From positions 1 to 64,000 of the forward strand of contig CANLTN010000001.1 of assembly GCA_947494035.1 (NCBI GenBank): a stretch of 64,000 nucleotides of DNA, written 5' to 3'. This document shows positions 1 through 8,583 of this stretch, piece by piece. A program made the translations under genes and the position numbers. The notes under the pieces were generated by a model. That model did no database searches, was not told the origin of the DNA, and saw nothing but the letters and a program-made list of their open reading frames with translations. This DNA comes from Pseudovibrio sp947494035 (GTDB lineage: Bacteria > Pseudomonadota > Alphaproteobacteria > Rhizobiales > Stappiaceae). Every line of letters begins with the position of its first letter. Positions within the stretch are counted from its first letter, which is position 1.

Positions 1-360
1 GCTCCTTGGGTGATCCCCGGACCAATGAACGCAGCTGCCTTTGAAACATATATTCAAACCCAGCTCGCCCCGGCATTAGTGCCCGGAACTGTCGTAATTC
101 TCGACAACTTATCGACACACAAGAACGTGCGGGCTGCAAGGGCTCTCAAAGAACGGGGATGCTGGTTCCTGTTCCTGCCGCCATATTCACCAGACCTCAA
201 CCCTATAGAAATGGCGTTCTCAAAGCTCAAGGCCCATCTCAGGCGGATCGGTGCGCGATCATTCGGCGAACTCATCAAAGCCATCGGAAATATATGTGAT
301 CTCTTCAACTCCGAGGAATGCTCAAACTTCCTTCAAGCAGCAGGATACGCCTCACATTAA
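1..360 (+). CDS. IS630-family transposase, C-terminal part (5' end outside window)
   Basis: This is the C-terminal catalytic part of a DDE transposase of the IS630/Tc1-mariner type. The reading frame is open to the first base of the window, so the gene starts further left; the GTG at position 10 is not a convincing start. Two of the three acidic catalytic positions are visible: the Asp in VVILDNLSTHK (around residues 28-38 of the visible part) and the Glu in PPYSPDLNPIEMAFSKLK, a signature of this family. The frame ends at a TAA, and only about 30 bases separate it from the rho terminator. The element therefore sits directly behind rho. Terminal inverted repeats cannot be defined with one end missing. 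It may be an intact single-ORF element or the second half of a frameshifted pair. Confidence 0.85.
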   Translation, partial: APWVIPGPMNAAAFETYIQTQLAPALVPGTVVILDNLSTHKNVRAARALKERGCWFLFLPPYSPDLNPIEMAFSKLKAHLRRIGARSFGELIKAIGNICDLFNSEECSNFLQAAGYASH

Positions 361-390
361 AAGCAAACTGCTTTAATGCATAGCTTAGAA

Positions 391-427
391 AATAAAAAAA
401 CCCCGCTCACCGGATAGGCGAGCGGGG
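391..427 (-). terminator. Intrinsic terminator of rho
   Basis: An 8-bp GC-rich stem (CCCCGCTC at 401-408 with GAGCGGGG at 420-427) is followed, in the minus-strand reading direction, by a T-rich run (complement of aataaaaaaa, 391-400). It lies 26 bases beyond the rho stop codon and separates rho from the oncoming transposase gene. Confidence 0.85.
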
Positions 428-452
428 CTCGAAACTTTGGTTTGCAATAAAC

Positions 453-1718
453 CTAGGTATTCATGGAATCGAAGAAGTCATCATTGGACTTAGTCTGACG
501 CAGCTTATCGAGCAAGAACTCGACCGCATCAACAGTACCCATCTGACTAAGAATACGGCGCAGAACGAAGGTCTTCTTGAGCTTGTCAGCAGGAACAAGA
601 AGCTCTTCCTTACGAGTACCGGAGCGCTGAATATCAACTGCTGGGAACACACGCTTATCAGAGATCTTACGATCAAGGATAATTTCGGAGTTACCAGTAC
701 CCTTGAACTCTTCGAAGATAACCTCATCCATACGGCTACCGGTATCGATCAGAGCCGTTGCGATGATGGTTAGAGAGCCGCCCTCTTCAATATTACGGGC
801 AGCACCGAAGAAGCGCTTAGGACGCTGTAGAGCGTTCGCATCAACACCACCAGTCAGAACCTTACCAGAGGAAGGAACAACGGTGTTGTAGGCACGGCCA
901 AGACGGGTGATGGAATCCAGCAGGATCACAACATCACGACCATGCTCGGTCAAACGCTTTGCTTTCTCGATCACCATCTCGGCGACCTGCACGTGACGCG
1001 TTGCAGGCTCATCAAAGGTGGAAGACACAACTTCACCATTCACGGTGCGCTGCATGTCTGTCACCTCTTCCGGGCGTTCATCGATCAGAAGAACGATCAG
1101 ATAACACTCTGGATGATTGGTGGTAATGGATCTGGCGATATTCTGCAGGAATACTGTTTTACCGGTTCGCGGCGGAGCAGTAATCAGTGCGCGCTGACCT
1201 TTACCAAGTGGCGCTACCAGATCAATGATACGTGAAGAGATATCTTTTGATGTGCTGTTTTCAATCTCAAGATTGAAGCGCTCGTCAGGGTAAAGTGGGG
1301 TCAGGTTGTCAAAATGAACTTTGTGACGCGCCTTTTCAGGGTCTTCAAAGTTGATCTTGTTCACCTTCAGAAGGGCGAAATAACGCTCACCTTCTTTTGG
1401 ACTACGGATCTGGCCTTCTACAGTATCACCGGTGCGCAATGAGAAGCGCCGGATCTGCGAAGGAGAAACGTAAATATCATCCGGACCAGGCAAGTAATTT
1501 GCGTCTGGAGAACGAAGAAATCCAAATCCATCCTGAAGGACCTCTACGACACCTTCACCGATGATTTCAATATCTTGTTCGGCAAGTCTTTTGAGAATGG
1601 CAAACATAAGCTCTTGTTTGCGCATAGTACTTGCGTTTTCAACTTCATGTTCCTCAGCAAATGTGAGGAGTTCAGTTGCTGTTTTGGACTTGAGGTCTCT
1701 GAGTTTCATTTCCCGCAT
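453..1718 (-). CDS. rho: Transcription termination factor Rho
   Basis: Rho is the hexameric RNA helicase that loads on nascent RNA and stops RNA polymerase. The 421-residue product has the N-terminal helix domain (MREMKLRDLKSKTATELL), a cold-shock-like RNA-binding domain at roughly 55-125 containing GFGFLRSPDANYL, and a RecA-type ATPase with Walker A APPRTGKT (about 181-188) and the Walker B region DVVILLDSITRLGRAYN. GGALTGG-type Q-loop and R-loop segments follow. Length and architecture are normal for alphaproteobacteria. The ATG at 1718 is chosen by similarity to rhizobial Rho; a TTG one codon upstream and an ATG at 1709 are alternatives. It follows hemE-hemJ on the same strand, but a 262-base leader separates it from hemJ, which would leave room for its own promoter or for autoregulation. 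Confidence 0.97.
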   Translation of the reverse strand: MREMKLRDLKSKTATELLTFAEEHEVENASTMRKQELMFAILKRLAEQDIEIIGEGVVEVLQDGFGFLRSPDANYLPGPDDIYVSPSQIRRFSLRTGDTVEGQIRSPKEGERYFALLKVNKINFEDPEKARHKVHFDNLTPLYPDERFNLEIENSTSKDISSRIIDLVAPLGKGQRALITAPPRTGKTVFLQNIARSITTNHPECYLIVLLIDERPEEVTDMQRTVNGEVVSSTFDEPATRHVQVAEMVIEKAKRLTEHGRDVVILLDSITRLGRAYNTVVPSSGKVLTGGVDANALQRPKRFFGAARNIEEGGSLTIIATALIDTGSRMDEVIFEEFKGTGNSEIILDRKISDKRVFPAVDIQRSGTRKEELLVPADKLKKTFVLRRILSQMGTVDAVEFLLDKLRQTKSNDDFFDSMNT

Positions 1719-1983
1719 CAATAGGGATCGTCTTTACTAAGGGTTCTAATTTGCTTTAGCTGTTAAGGCTGAAGAACTTTCGAACACTAAACGTTAGGGG
1801 GGAATTGCAGCTCACGAAGGTACGAACCTAATCGACCCACGATAATCACCAGGAGATCAGTGACCACTCAAGCTGCATCGTGAAGTTGCGGGGACAATAA
1901 CTAATCGAATTGAATTCGGCAAGTCCTTATTACCCACTAATTCTCCTTAATTCTGAATATCTGCTTCCGAGTGCTCGGAACAC

Positions 1984-2412
1984 TCACGGTTTAAATATCA
2001 CCAGGAACACAATTGCAACCATTAATAGTGTCGGAATTTCATTAATAATTCTAAAGTATCGCTCGCTATTCTTATTTTGATCCTGAGCAAATTCAGTGAC
2101 ATGACGCGAAAGCATCACGTGATATATCGTCATCAAAACAACCAATGAAAACTTCAGCATAAACCAAAGATCAAAATAAGCGTCGAGCAAATAGACCAGC
2201 CACAACCCGAAAATCCATGTGGCCATCATGGAAGGTGCCATAATCGCTTTAAGTAAACGGCGCTCCATAATCTTGAAGGTTTCGCTCTTGTCAGAACCGA
2301 TTTCAGCGGTTGCGTGATAAACGAAAAGGCGCGGCAAGTAGAAAATTCCCGCCATCCAGGCGATCACAGAAATGATGTGAAGGGACTTAGCCCAGGAATA
2401 TGCGTCTGCCAT
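1984..2412 (-). CDS. hemJ: Protoporphyrinogen IX oxidase, HemJ type
   Basis: HemJ oxidises protoporphyrinogen IX to protoporphyrin IX, the penultimate step of haem synthesis, in bacteria without HemG or HemY. The 142-residue protein is a small integral membrane protein with about four hydrophobic segments (around 10-30, 60-77, 82-100 and 122-140). It keeps the two residues linked to haem binding and activity in this family: a histidine near the N-terminus (H12, in SLHIISVIAWMAG) and a lysine in WFMLKFSL (K87). It lies 32 bases downstream of hemE on the same strand, so the two are probably cotranscribed. The start is the ATG at 2412. No upstream start extends the protein. Confidence 0.93.
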   Translation of the reverse strand: MADAYSWAKSLHIISVIAWMAGIFYLPRLFVYHATAEIGSDKSETFKIMERRLLKAIMAPSMMATWIFGLWLVYLLDAYFDLWFMLKFSLVVLMTIYHVMLSRHVTEFAQDQNKNSERYFRIINEIPTLLMVAIVFLVIFKP

Positions 2413-2444
2413 GATCCGCGCCTTATCTAGTTCGCAGTACCTGC

Positions 2445-3473
2445 TTACAAGCCTTTAACCCGCTTCACCATCTCGGCAACATGTTCTGGCGGAGTTTGTG
2501 GAACAACGCCATGACCAAGGTTGAAGATGTGCGGACCAGTGCCCAAAACTTCGAGAGCGTGGTCTATTCCAGTTTCCAGTGCACGTCCACCGGCAACAAG
2601 GCGCATTGGATCCATATTCCCCTGTACAGGAACAATTTTCTGAATTTCCTGTGCCACTTCCGCCGGAACAGTCCAGTCCAGACCTACAGCATCCACGCCA
2701 GTTCCCTCAACATAGCGCTTTAAACGAGCCGCAGATGCTTTCGGGAATCCGATGATCTTCGCATTCGGACGCTGAGCTTTCACCCCATCAACAATTTTAC
2801 GGGTCGGACCAACAGACCACTGTTCAAATCCGATATCATCCAGAACGCCAGCCCAAGTGTCAAAGATCTGCAATGCATCCGCGCCACCATCCAGCTGAGC
2901 CACCAGGTAGGTGATAGACGCTTCAACCAGTTGATCAATGAATGCTGTTAGAAGCTCAGGATCCTTGTAGGAGCCGATACGAGCGGCAAACTGGTCCTGG
3001 GTGGTATGACCTGCCACAGAGTAGCAAGCGACCGTCCACGGGGCTCCGCAGAAGCCCAGAAGGGTGGTTTCAGTCGGTAGCTCCGCTCTCAGGCGCTCCA
3101 CTGTGGCAATAACAGGAGCCAAGTGCTCCATCGTCCTTGCTTGATCAAGCTTTTCAACGAGTTCTGAGGAGAGTGGTTCAAGAACTGGTCCTCGACCCTC
3201 CTCAAAATTTACAGGGTAGCCAAGCGCATCTGGAACAACGAAGATGTCAGAAAATAGGATGGCAGCATCAAAGCCATACCGGCGAATGGGTTGGAGAGTA
3301 ACTTCTGTTGCAAGATCGGTATTGTAGCAGAAGTCGAGAAAATTCGGAGCTTGTGCCCGTACAGCTCTGTACTCAGGCAAATAACGTCCTGCCTGGCGCA
3401 TCATCCAGATTGGTGGGCGCTCAAGTTTCTCGCCTGCCAAAACGCGCATTACCGCTCTTTCATGAGATTCCAT
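2445..3473 (-). CDS. hemE: Uroporphyrinogen decarboxylase
   Basis: HemE removes the four acetate carboxyls of uroporphyrinogen III to give coproporphyrinogen III in the cytoplasm. The 342-residue product has the family signature RPPIWMMRQAGRYLPEYR near residues 19-36, with the two arginines that hold the substrate carboxylates. It also has the second signature GFCGAPWTVACY and the C-terminal NLGHGVVPQTPPEHV segment. Length is normal. The ATG at 3473 follows a usable GAGGCG. It is the first gene of the hemE-hemJ pair and transcribes away from the AT-rich gap at 3474-3899. In several alphaproteobacteria this hemE-flanking gap contains the chromosome origin. Confidence 0.97.
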   Translation of the reverse strand: MESHERAVMRVLAGEKLERPPIWMMRQAGRYLPEYRAVRAQAPNFLDFCYNTDLATEVTLQPIRRYGFDAAILFSDIFVVPDALGYPVNFEEGRGPVLEPLSSELVEKLDQARTMEHLAPVIATVERLRAELPTETTLLGFCGAPWTVACYSVAGHTTQDQFAARIGSYKDPELLTAFIDQLVEASITYLVAQLDGGADALQIFDTWAGVLDDIGFEQWSVGPTRKIVDGVKAQRPNAKIIGFPKASAARLKRYVEGTGVDAVGLDWTVPAEVAQEIQKIVPVQGNMDPMRLVAGGRALETGIDHALEVLGTGPHIFNLGHGVVPQTPPEHVAEMVKRVKGL

Positions 3474-3899
3474 AAATCGCCTCTTTATCCCAAGCCTGCT
3501 TAAAAAGAATCTTCTTATTTGGAAGTTTCTATTTCTATTAGTGAGTGAATAGCAGGGATCAATTTAATTCCACAATTCCTAACTGAGAAAAGCGTTCAAG
3601 GAAAAGTCAAAGATCAAAAACAGGCAAGACTCTTCACAGGAGTCGAAAACAATTTGTTTTCTCTAATGATTCAATGAGTTACAATCTGTAAAATAACCAC
3701 AGATCACAGTTTTTCCAGTATGCTGTGCTGTGAATCTTTTGCGTGGGCAATGTGCAATCCCATTTATCCAAGTCGTTTCCAAATCAGTATTCTCAAAATA
3801 TGGAATTGTTGACGAAATAGGGTCAGCGGGCATTAATTTGAAGGCACAGCGAAATTTGGCTAGTTATCCCAAATTTCCAGGAATGTTGAGGATGATACC
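3474..3899. other. Candidate chromosomal replication origin (divergent hemE/PPSR gap)
   Basis: This 426-base AT-rich gap has no convincing gene and lies between two divergent gene sets (hemE leftwards, PPSR rightwards), so transcription on both sides runs away from it. Caulobacter and Sinorhizobium chromosome origins lie beside hemE. Three same-orientation sequences resembling the DnaA box core are visible: TTATCCCAA at 3485-3493, TTATCCAAG at 3764-3772 and TTATCCCAA at 3864-3872. None is a perfect TTATCCACA, and no CtrA-type TTAA-N7-TTAA pair was found. Other weak matches (such as CTCTTCACA near 3630) would be expected by chance. The origin call rests mostly on position and strand layout. 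Confidence 0.5.
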
Positions 3900-4748
3900 T
3901 TGGGTAACCACTCTAACTACTTCCATTTACACATGGTTTCGGACTCAACGGGCGAAACTTTGATGACAATTGTGCGTGCCGCGACCGCGCAATATGAGAA
4001 TATTCAGCCCATTGAACATGTTTATCCGCTGATCCGGCATGATAAACAGTTGAGTAGAGTCCTCGAAGAGATTGAATCCGCACCTGGAATCGTCCTGTAC
4101 ACCCTTGTGGAACAAGCTTACGCCCGCCGCCTTGAGCGCAAATGCCAGGATTTAGGGCTTCCCTGCGTAAATGTTCTCAAACCCGTCTATCAGGTCTTCC
4201 ATAGCTATTTGAACGTCACTGAAACGTGGCGCGTTGGCGGTCAACACGTGATGGATGAGGAATACTTCCAGCGCATGGAAGCGATGAACTACACCATGCT
4301 GCATGATGACGGCCAAATCGCTGGGGCATTGGAAGAAGCAGACGTTATTCTCGTTGGCATCAGCCGAACCTCTAAGACGCCAACCTGTATCTATCTGGCA
4401 AACCGGGGAATTAAGGCGGCCAATATCCCGCTTATTCCCAATATGCGCCCTCCCCGCCAGCTTTTGAAAGCCAGAAAGCCCCTTGTGGTTGGGCTGATGG
4501 CAACAGCTGAACGAATACGGGACATCCGTCAAAACCGCATCCTGTCTTTGGATGCCAAGTCAGACAACGACACCTACGTTGATCGCAAATCCATCGCCAA
4601 GGAGATTGCGATGTCGAAACGATTGTGTGCCGAACATGGCTGGCCGCTCATTGATGTAACCCGCCGCTCCATTGAAGAAACGGCAGCGGAAATCATGGAT
4701 TTGCTCCGAAAGCATAAAAATGAGCTAAAAGAGACAGAAGAATATTGA
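3900..4748 (+). CDS. Putative pyruvate, phosphate dikinase regulatory protein (PPSR, DUF299)
   Basis: Members of this family are bifunctional kinase/pyrophosphorylases. They switch PEP synthase or pyruvate, phosphate dikinase off and on by ADP-dependent threonine phosphorylation and Pi-dependent dephosphorylation. The 282-residue product opens with the family-typical HLHMVSDSTGETL and carries a P-loop-like VGISRTSKTPTCIYLA around residues 151-166. It is full length. The TTG at 3900 is preferred because GAGG lies 9 bases upstream and no ATG exists before the conserved N-terminus. It is the first gene of a compact plus-strand run (PPSR-maf-aroE-coaE-dnaQ). The target dikinase is not in the window, so the substrate (PPDK versus PpsA) is inferred from the lineage. 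Confidence 0.88.
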   Translation: MGNHSNYFHLHMVSDSTGETLMTIVRAATAQYENIQPIEHVYPLIRHDKQLSRVLEEIESAPGIVLYTLVEQAYARRLERKCQDLGLPCVNVLKPVYQVFHSYLNVTETWRVGGQHVMDEEYFQRMEAMNYTMLHDDGQIAGALEEADVILVGISRTSKTPTCIYLANRGIKAANIPLIPNMRPPRQLLKARKPLVVGLMATAERIRDIRQNRILSLDAKSDNDTYVDRKSIAKEIAMSKRLCAEHGWPLIDVTRRSIEETAAEIMDLLRKHKNELKETEEY

Positions 4749-4809
4749 GAAGCCTCGCGCTTTATCCCAATAAACAACACAAGAAATCCTCAGATTGAGA
4801 AAGCAGAGT

Positions 4810-5406
4810 ATGACTCGACTGGTATTAGCGAGCGGAAGTAAGATTCGCGCGACTCTCTTGGAAAATGCAGGCCTAATCTTTGATCGCATCCCGGCAAATG
4901 TTGATGAACGTCAGATTGAGGAACCTTTGCTTTCCACTGGTGTGGACCCAGAAGTAATTGCAGCCAAATTATCTGTTGCGAAAGCGAAAGAAGTTTCTGC
5001 CCGAAATCACGGAGCCTACGTTATTGGCGCTGATCAGATCCTTGATTTTGAAGGAAAGCGCCTTGTTAAGCCGGAAGACCTGAAAGCGGCGCGCAAACAA
5101 TTGGAGGACTTTTCGGGCAAAAACCACGCACTTCATTCTGCTGCATGTGTGGTCAAAGACGGTGAAGTTGTCTGGGAAGGTATTACAACAGCCACCCTCC
5201 ATATGCGTGAACTCTCTCCTGATTTCCTTGATTGGTATATGGATCAGACCGGTAGCGAAATCCTTTCGAGCGTCGGGGCCTATCAATTGGAAGCTGAGGG
5301 CGTTCAGCTCTTCGAGAAGATTGAAGGAGACTATTTTACGGTCCTCGGGCTACCTCTTCTGCCTTTGCTTTCATTCCTGCGCGAGATCGAGGTGCTGAAA
5401 AAATGA
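4810..5406 (+). CDS. maf: Maf-like nucleotide pyrophosphatase
   Basis: Maf proteins hydrolyse non-canonical or selected nucleoside triphosphates to monophosphates and pyrophosphate. The 198-residue product starts with the family signature LVLASGSKIRATLLENAG and keeps the acidic VDER and GADQILDFEGK segments that form the active site. It also has the KPEDLKAARKQLEDFSGKNH block typical of the family. The ATG at 4810 matches the usual N-terminus (MTRLVLASGS); an in-frame TTG at 4795 would add five residues. The stop overlaps the aroE start by four bases, indicating translational coupling. The nucleotide preference (YhdE- or YceF-like) cannot be told from sequence inspection. Confidence 0.9.
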   Translation: MTRLVLASGSKIRATLLENAGLIFDRIPANVDERQIEEPLLSTGVDPEVIAAKLSVAKAKEVSARNHGAYVIGADQILDFEGKRLVKPEDLKAARKQLEDFSGKNHALHSAACVVKDGEVVWEGITTATLHMRELSPDFLDWYMDQTGSEILSSVGAYQLEAEGVQLFEKIEGDYFTVLGLPLLPLLSFLREIEVLKK

Positions 5407-6236
5407 GGAAAGCAGCGGTTACAGGGCACCCGATAAGTCATTCAAAATCCCCTCTGATCCATGGTTATTGGCTCAACCAGCACGGCATCGAAGGCAGTTA
5501 TGTTGTGCAGGATGTCCCACCGGAAACAGCAAGCAGATTTTACAGCTCCTTGTCAGAACATGGGCTTGTTGGCTGCAACGTGACAATCCCGAACAAGGAA
5601 CATGCCTACAACGCTGCGGAAAAACTGGATGACGCCGCAAAAATGATAGGCGCGGTGAATACCCTCTGGTTGGACGAAGACGGCATTCTCAACGGGTCAA
5701 ACACTGATGGCCTCGGCTTCCTCGGAAATCTGGACCAATTTTTGCCAGATTGGGATAACAACGGGAATAAAGCCATTGTTCTGGGTGCCGGAGGGGCAGC
5801 TCGGGCGATTATTTGGGCGTTGCTGTCAAGAGGATACACAGAAGTGTATATCGCCAACAGAACCATGGAAAAGGCCCAGATATTAGCCGATCATTTTGGT
5901 CCGAATACTATTGCCGTTCCATGGGATACTCTGGGGGAAAAGCTTGGAGAAGCCAATTTCCTCGTCAACACAACGTCTCTTGGCATGACAGGCCAACCAG
6001 AATTGAAGATTGATCTTGATAACCTGTCAAAAACAGCGGTCGTAACGGATATAGTTTACTCTCCGTTACAAACCCAACTGCTTCGGGATGCTGCAGAGCG
6101 TGGAAATCCCACAGTGGACGGTCTGGGAATGCTGCTGCACCAGGCTGTACCGGGTTTTGAGAAATGGTTTGGAGTTCGGCCGGAAGTTACCGACGAGCTT
6201 CGCGAAATAATCCTGAGAGAAATGGGGCTTGCCTGA
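5403..6236 (+). CDS. aroE: Shikimate dehydrogenase (NADP+)
   Basis: AroE reduces 3-dehydroshikimate to shikimate in the chorismate pathway. The 277-residue product has the substrate-binding N-terminus VTGHPISHSKSPLIHGYWL, the catalytic Lys/Asn region VGCNVTIPNKEHAY and NTLWLDEDGILNGSNTDGLGF. The NADP-binding Rossmann loop is VLGAGGAARAIIWAL, followed by IANRTMEKA. Length is normal. It overlaps maf by four bases, and its stop codon abuts the coaE start codon, so the three genes must be one transcript. Flavour of AroE versus the YdiB/quinate type is not certain, but context and length favour the biosynthetic enzyme. Confidence 0.96.
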   Translation: MRKAAVTGHPISHSKSPLIHGYWLNQHGIEGSYVVQDVPPETASRFYSSLSEHGLVGCNVTIPNKEHAYNAAEKLDDAAKMIGAVNTLWLDEDGILNGSNTDGLGFLGNLDQFLPDWDNNGNKAIVLGAGGAARAIIWALLSRGYTEVYIANRTMEKAQILADHFGPNTIAVPWDTLGEKLGEANFLVNTTSLGMTGQPELKIDLDNLSKTAVVTDIVYSPLQTQLLRDAAERGNPTVDGLGMLLHQAVPGFEKWFGVRPEVTDELREIILREMGLA

Positions 6237-6836
6237 ATGGTTATTCTCGGTCTGACCGGTTCAATTGGAATGGGGAAATCAACGACCTCAAAGCTCTTTG
6301 CAGATGCAGGGGCGGCTGTTTACGATGCGGATGCAGCGGTACATGCGCTTTATGCTAGCAAAGCAGTCGAGCCCGTCGGTAACGCCTTTCCTGGCACGAT
6401 TAAAGATGGCCGGGTCGACCGCGAAGCCCTTGGTAAGGCGGTTCTTCACGATAAGACAAAGATGATGCATCTGGAAAGCATCATCCATCCGCTTGTTCAT
6501 GAAGTTGAAGCAGAGTTCTTGGAGCAAGCCAAAAACGAGCGCCGCAAGGTGGCTGTGCTCGATGTCCCGCTCCTCTTCGAGGTTGGCAAACAGCATGCTG
6601 TTGACGCTGTTGTTGTGGTTTCTGCCCCCTATGATGTGCAGCGAACGCGCGTTCTGGAAAGACCGGGCATGACAGAAGCAAAATTTGAGGCTATCTACGC
6701 AAAACAGTTAAACGACGCAGAAAAACGCAAAAGAGCGCATTTTATTGTCGACACTGGCCGTGGTATTGAACCGGCTCGTCGCGCAGTAGAATCTATCATG
6801 CGCGCTGTGTCCTCCATCGCTTCTAGAACGGTGTAA
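6237..6836 (+). CDS. coaE: Dephospho-CoA kinase
   Basis: CoaE phosphorylates the 3'-hydroxyl of dephospho-CoA, the last step of coenzyme A synthesis. The 199-residue protein starts with VILGLTGSIGMGKSTTSKLF, an excellent P-loop, followed by the ADAAVH substrate segment, and VLDVPLLFE, which carries the catalytic-region Asp. The lid segment ERPGMTEAKFEAIYAKQ follows. Length is typical. The start codon follows the aroE stop codon directly and the next gene, dnaQ, begins two bases after its stop. This coaE-dnaQ pairing is common in alphaproteobacteria. Confidence 0.96.
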   Translation: MVILGLTGSIGMGKSTTSKLFADAGAAVYDADAAVHALYASKAVEPVGNAFPGTIKDGRVDREALGKAVLHDKTKMMHLESIIHPLVHEVEAEFLEQAKNERRKVAVLDVPLLFEVGKQHAVDAVVVVSAPYDVQRTRVLERPGMTEAKFEAIYAKQLNDAEKRKRAHFIVDTGRGIEPARRAVESIMRAVSSIASRTV

Positions 6837-6838
6837 TT

Positions 6839-7549
6839 ATGCGTGAAATCTCCTTCGATACGGAAACCACAGGCCTGAACCCGCTTGATGGTGACAGACT
6901 GGTTGAAATCGGTGGAGTGGAGCTCATCAACTTTATCCCGACCGGCCGTATCTGCCATCTCTACGTCAACCCACAGCGGGATATGCCGCAAGAAGCTTTC
7001 CGCATTCACGGTCTTTCGGCGGAATTTCTCTCAGACAAGCCAGTCTTCGCGGATGTTGCCGATGAATTCCTCGATTTTGTTGGTGATGCCCGTCTGGTCA
7101 TTCACAACGCACCGTTCGATATGGGCTTCATTAACATGGAGCTCGGTCGCTGCAATAAGCCAAAGATTCCAAACACTCAGGTGTTGGACACACTTAAACT
7201 GGCGCGCAGAAAGTTCACCACCGGCTCTGTCTCGCTTGATGCACTCTGTTCGCGCTTTGGCATAGATAACTCCAAACGCGTCTACCATGGCGCGTTGCTT
7301 GATGCTGAATTGCTGGCTGAAGTTTATCTCGAACTGAACGGCGGCAAGCAAAAAAATCTCGTTCTGATGCCAGATGATGAGGCCATTGACCTTGATACCG
7401 CCAATCAAGACGAGGCTGGAAAACGTATTGCAGCCAAGCAGCGCCCAGTCCCGCTAGCCCCTTCCCTGTCAGAAGAAGAAATCGAAGCCCACGCCAAGTT
7501 TCTTGCAGGTATGAAAAATGACCCAGCTTGGAACAAGTACCTGAAATAG
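6839..7549 (+). CDS. dnaQ: DNA polymerase III epsilon subunit (3'-5' proofreading exonuclease)
   Basis: DnaQ proofreads replication errors as part of the replicative polymerase core. The 236-residue product has the DEDDh exonuclease motifs in order: FDTETTGLNP (Asp7/Glu9), the ExoII aspartate in VIHNAPFDMGFI, and ExoIII with the catalytic histidine in YHGALLDAELLAEVY. The C-terminal 60 residues are less conserved and probably bind the alpha subunit. It is the last gene of the plus-strand run and ends 11 bases before a strong bidirectional terminator. In other alphaproteobacteria dnaQ is usually followed by secB and fxsA. Here neither is adjacent: fxsA lies near 39.9 kb and secB is not in the window. 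Confidence 0.95.
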   Translation: MREISFDTETTGLNPLDGDRLVEIGGVELINFIPTGRICHLYVNPQRDMPQEAFRIHGLSAEFLSDKPVFADVADEFLDFVGDARLVIHNAPFDMGFINMELGRCNKPKIPNTQVLDTLKLARRKFTTGSVSLDALCSRFGIDNSKRVYHGALLDAELLAEVYLELNGGKQKNLVLMPDDEAIDLDTANQDEAGKRIAAKQRPVPLAPSLSEEEIEAHAKFLAGMKNDPAWNKYLK

Positions 7550-7560
7550 GCTCTACAAAA

Positions 7561-7586
7561 AAGCGCTCCAGAAATCTGAAGCGCTT
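7561..7586. terminator. Bidirectional terminator between dnaQ and the 2-hydroxyacid dehydrogenase
   Basis: The stem AAGCGCT (7561-7567) pairs with AGCGCTT (7580-7586), and an inner CAGA/TCTG extends it. A-rich sequence lies to the left (a T-run for the minus strand). It is 11 bases after dnaQ and 10 bases before the end of the convergent gene. Confidence 0.8.
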
Positions 7587-7596
7587 CAATCATTTA

Positions 7597-8583
7597 TCAC
7601 AGCATGGATGGGAGCACGCGATCCGGTGGACGGTGCCCATCCATGAAGGCTTTGATATTGATGATAACCTTCTCACCCATATCAATACGCCCCTCAATGG
7701 TCGCTGAACCCATGTGAGGTAGTACAACAACCTTGTCAGAAGCCACAAGTTTTGGATTGATGGCCGGCTCATGCTCAAACACATCAAGCGCGGCCCCCGC
7801 AAGCTCGCCAGCTTCGATCTGACGGATCAGTGCGTTTTCATCGACGATCTCACCACGCGCGGTGTTCACGATGTAAGCATCCGGCTTCATCAGCTTCAAA
7901 CGACGCGCAGAGAGCAAGTGGTATGTGCCAGGTGTGTGCGGACAATGGATGGAGACGACATCCATACGCGCAAGCATCTGGTCCAGGCTCTCCCAGAAAG
8001 TAGCCTCCAGCTGCTCTTCAAGCTCCAGTGGCTCGCGAATTCGATTGTGATAATGGATAGACATCCCAAACGCCTTTGCGCGTCTAGCGACCGCCTGACC
8101 GATCCTACCCATACCGATAATGCCGAGGCGTTTACCCCAGATCCGGCGACCGAGCATCCAGGTCGGAGACCAGCCATCCCATTCCTTGTTTTCGATCTTT
8201 CTCATGCCTTCAGAAAGACGACGTGGAACGGCAAGAATAAGCGCCATAGTCATATCTGCGGTATCTTCAGTCATCACGCCTGCGGTATTGGTGACAGCAA
8301 TACCGCGGTTGTTGGCTGAGGCAACGTCGATATTATCGACGCCGTTACCGAAGTTAGCGATCATTTTTAGGTTTGGTCCAGCCTGAGCCAGAATCGACGC
8401 GTCAATTCGATCAGTAACCGTGGGGACGAGAACATCCGCAATTTTGACGGCTTCCACGAGCTCTGCTTGTGTGAACGGTTTGTCTTGCTCATTCAGTCGC
8501 GTGTCGAAAAGCTCGCGCATCCGAGTTTCGACCACATCCGGCAGCTTTCGTGTCACAACCACAATAGGCTTCTTTTTCGGCAT
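7597..8583 (-). CDS. D-isomer-specific 2-hydroxyacid dehydrogenase (glyoxylate/hydroxypyruvate reductase-like)
   Basis: This is an NAD(P)-dependent dehydrogenase that reduces 2-keto acids such as glyoxylate or hydroxypyruvate to D-2-hydroxy acids. The 328-residue product has the N-terminal catalytic flank, the Rossmann loop LGIIGMGRIGQAVARRAKAFG, and the catalytic triad of this family: Arg in NTARGEIVDENAL, Glu in VFEHEPAINP and His in LPHMGSAT. The MFGNGVDNID-like substrate loop reads ANFGNGVDNIDV. Length is typical. It is transcribed alone, convergent to dnaQ. Substrate cannot be read from sequence; GyaR-type glyoxylate reductases are the closest pattern, formate dehydrogenase and 3-phosphoglycerate dehydrogenase less so because no ACT domain is present. 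Confidence 0.9.
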   Translation of the reverse strand: MPKKKPIVVVTRKLPDVVETRMRELFDTRLNEQDKPFTQAELVEAVKIADVLVPTVTDRIDASILAQAGPNLKMIANFGNGVDNIDVASANNRGIAVTNTAGVMTEDTADMTMALILAVPRRLSEGMRKIENKEWDGWSPTWMLGRRIWGKRLGIIGMGRIGQAVARRAKAFGMSIHYHNRIREPLELEEQLEATFWESLDQMLARMDVVSIHCPHTPGTYHLLSARRLKLMKPDAYIVNTARGEIVDENALIRQIEAGELAGAALDVFEHEPAINPKLVASDKVVVLPHMGSATIEGRIDMGEKVIINIKAFMDGHRPPDRVLPSML

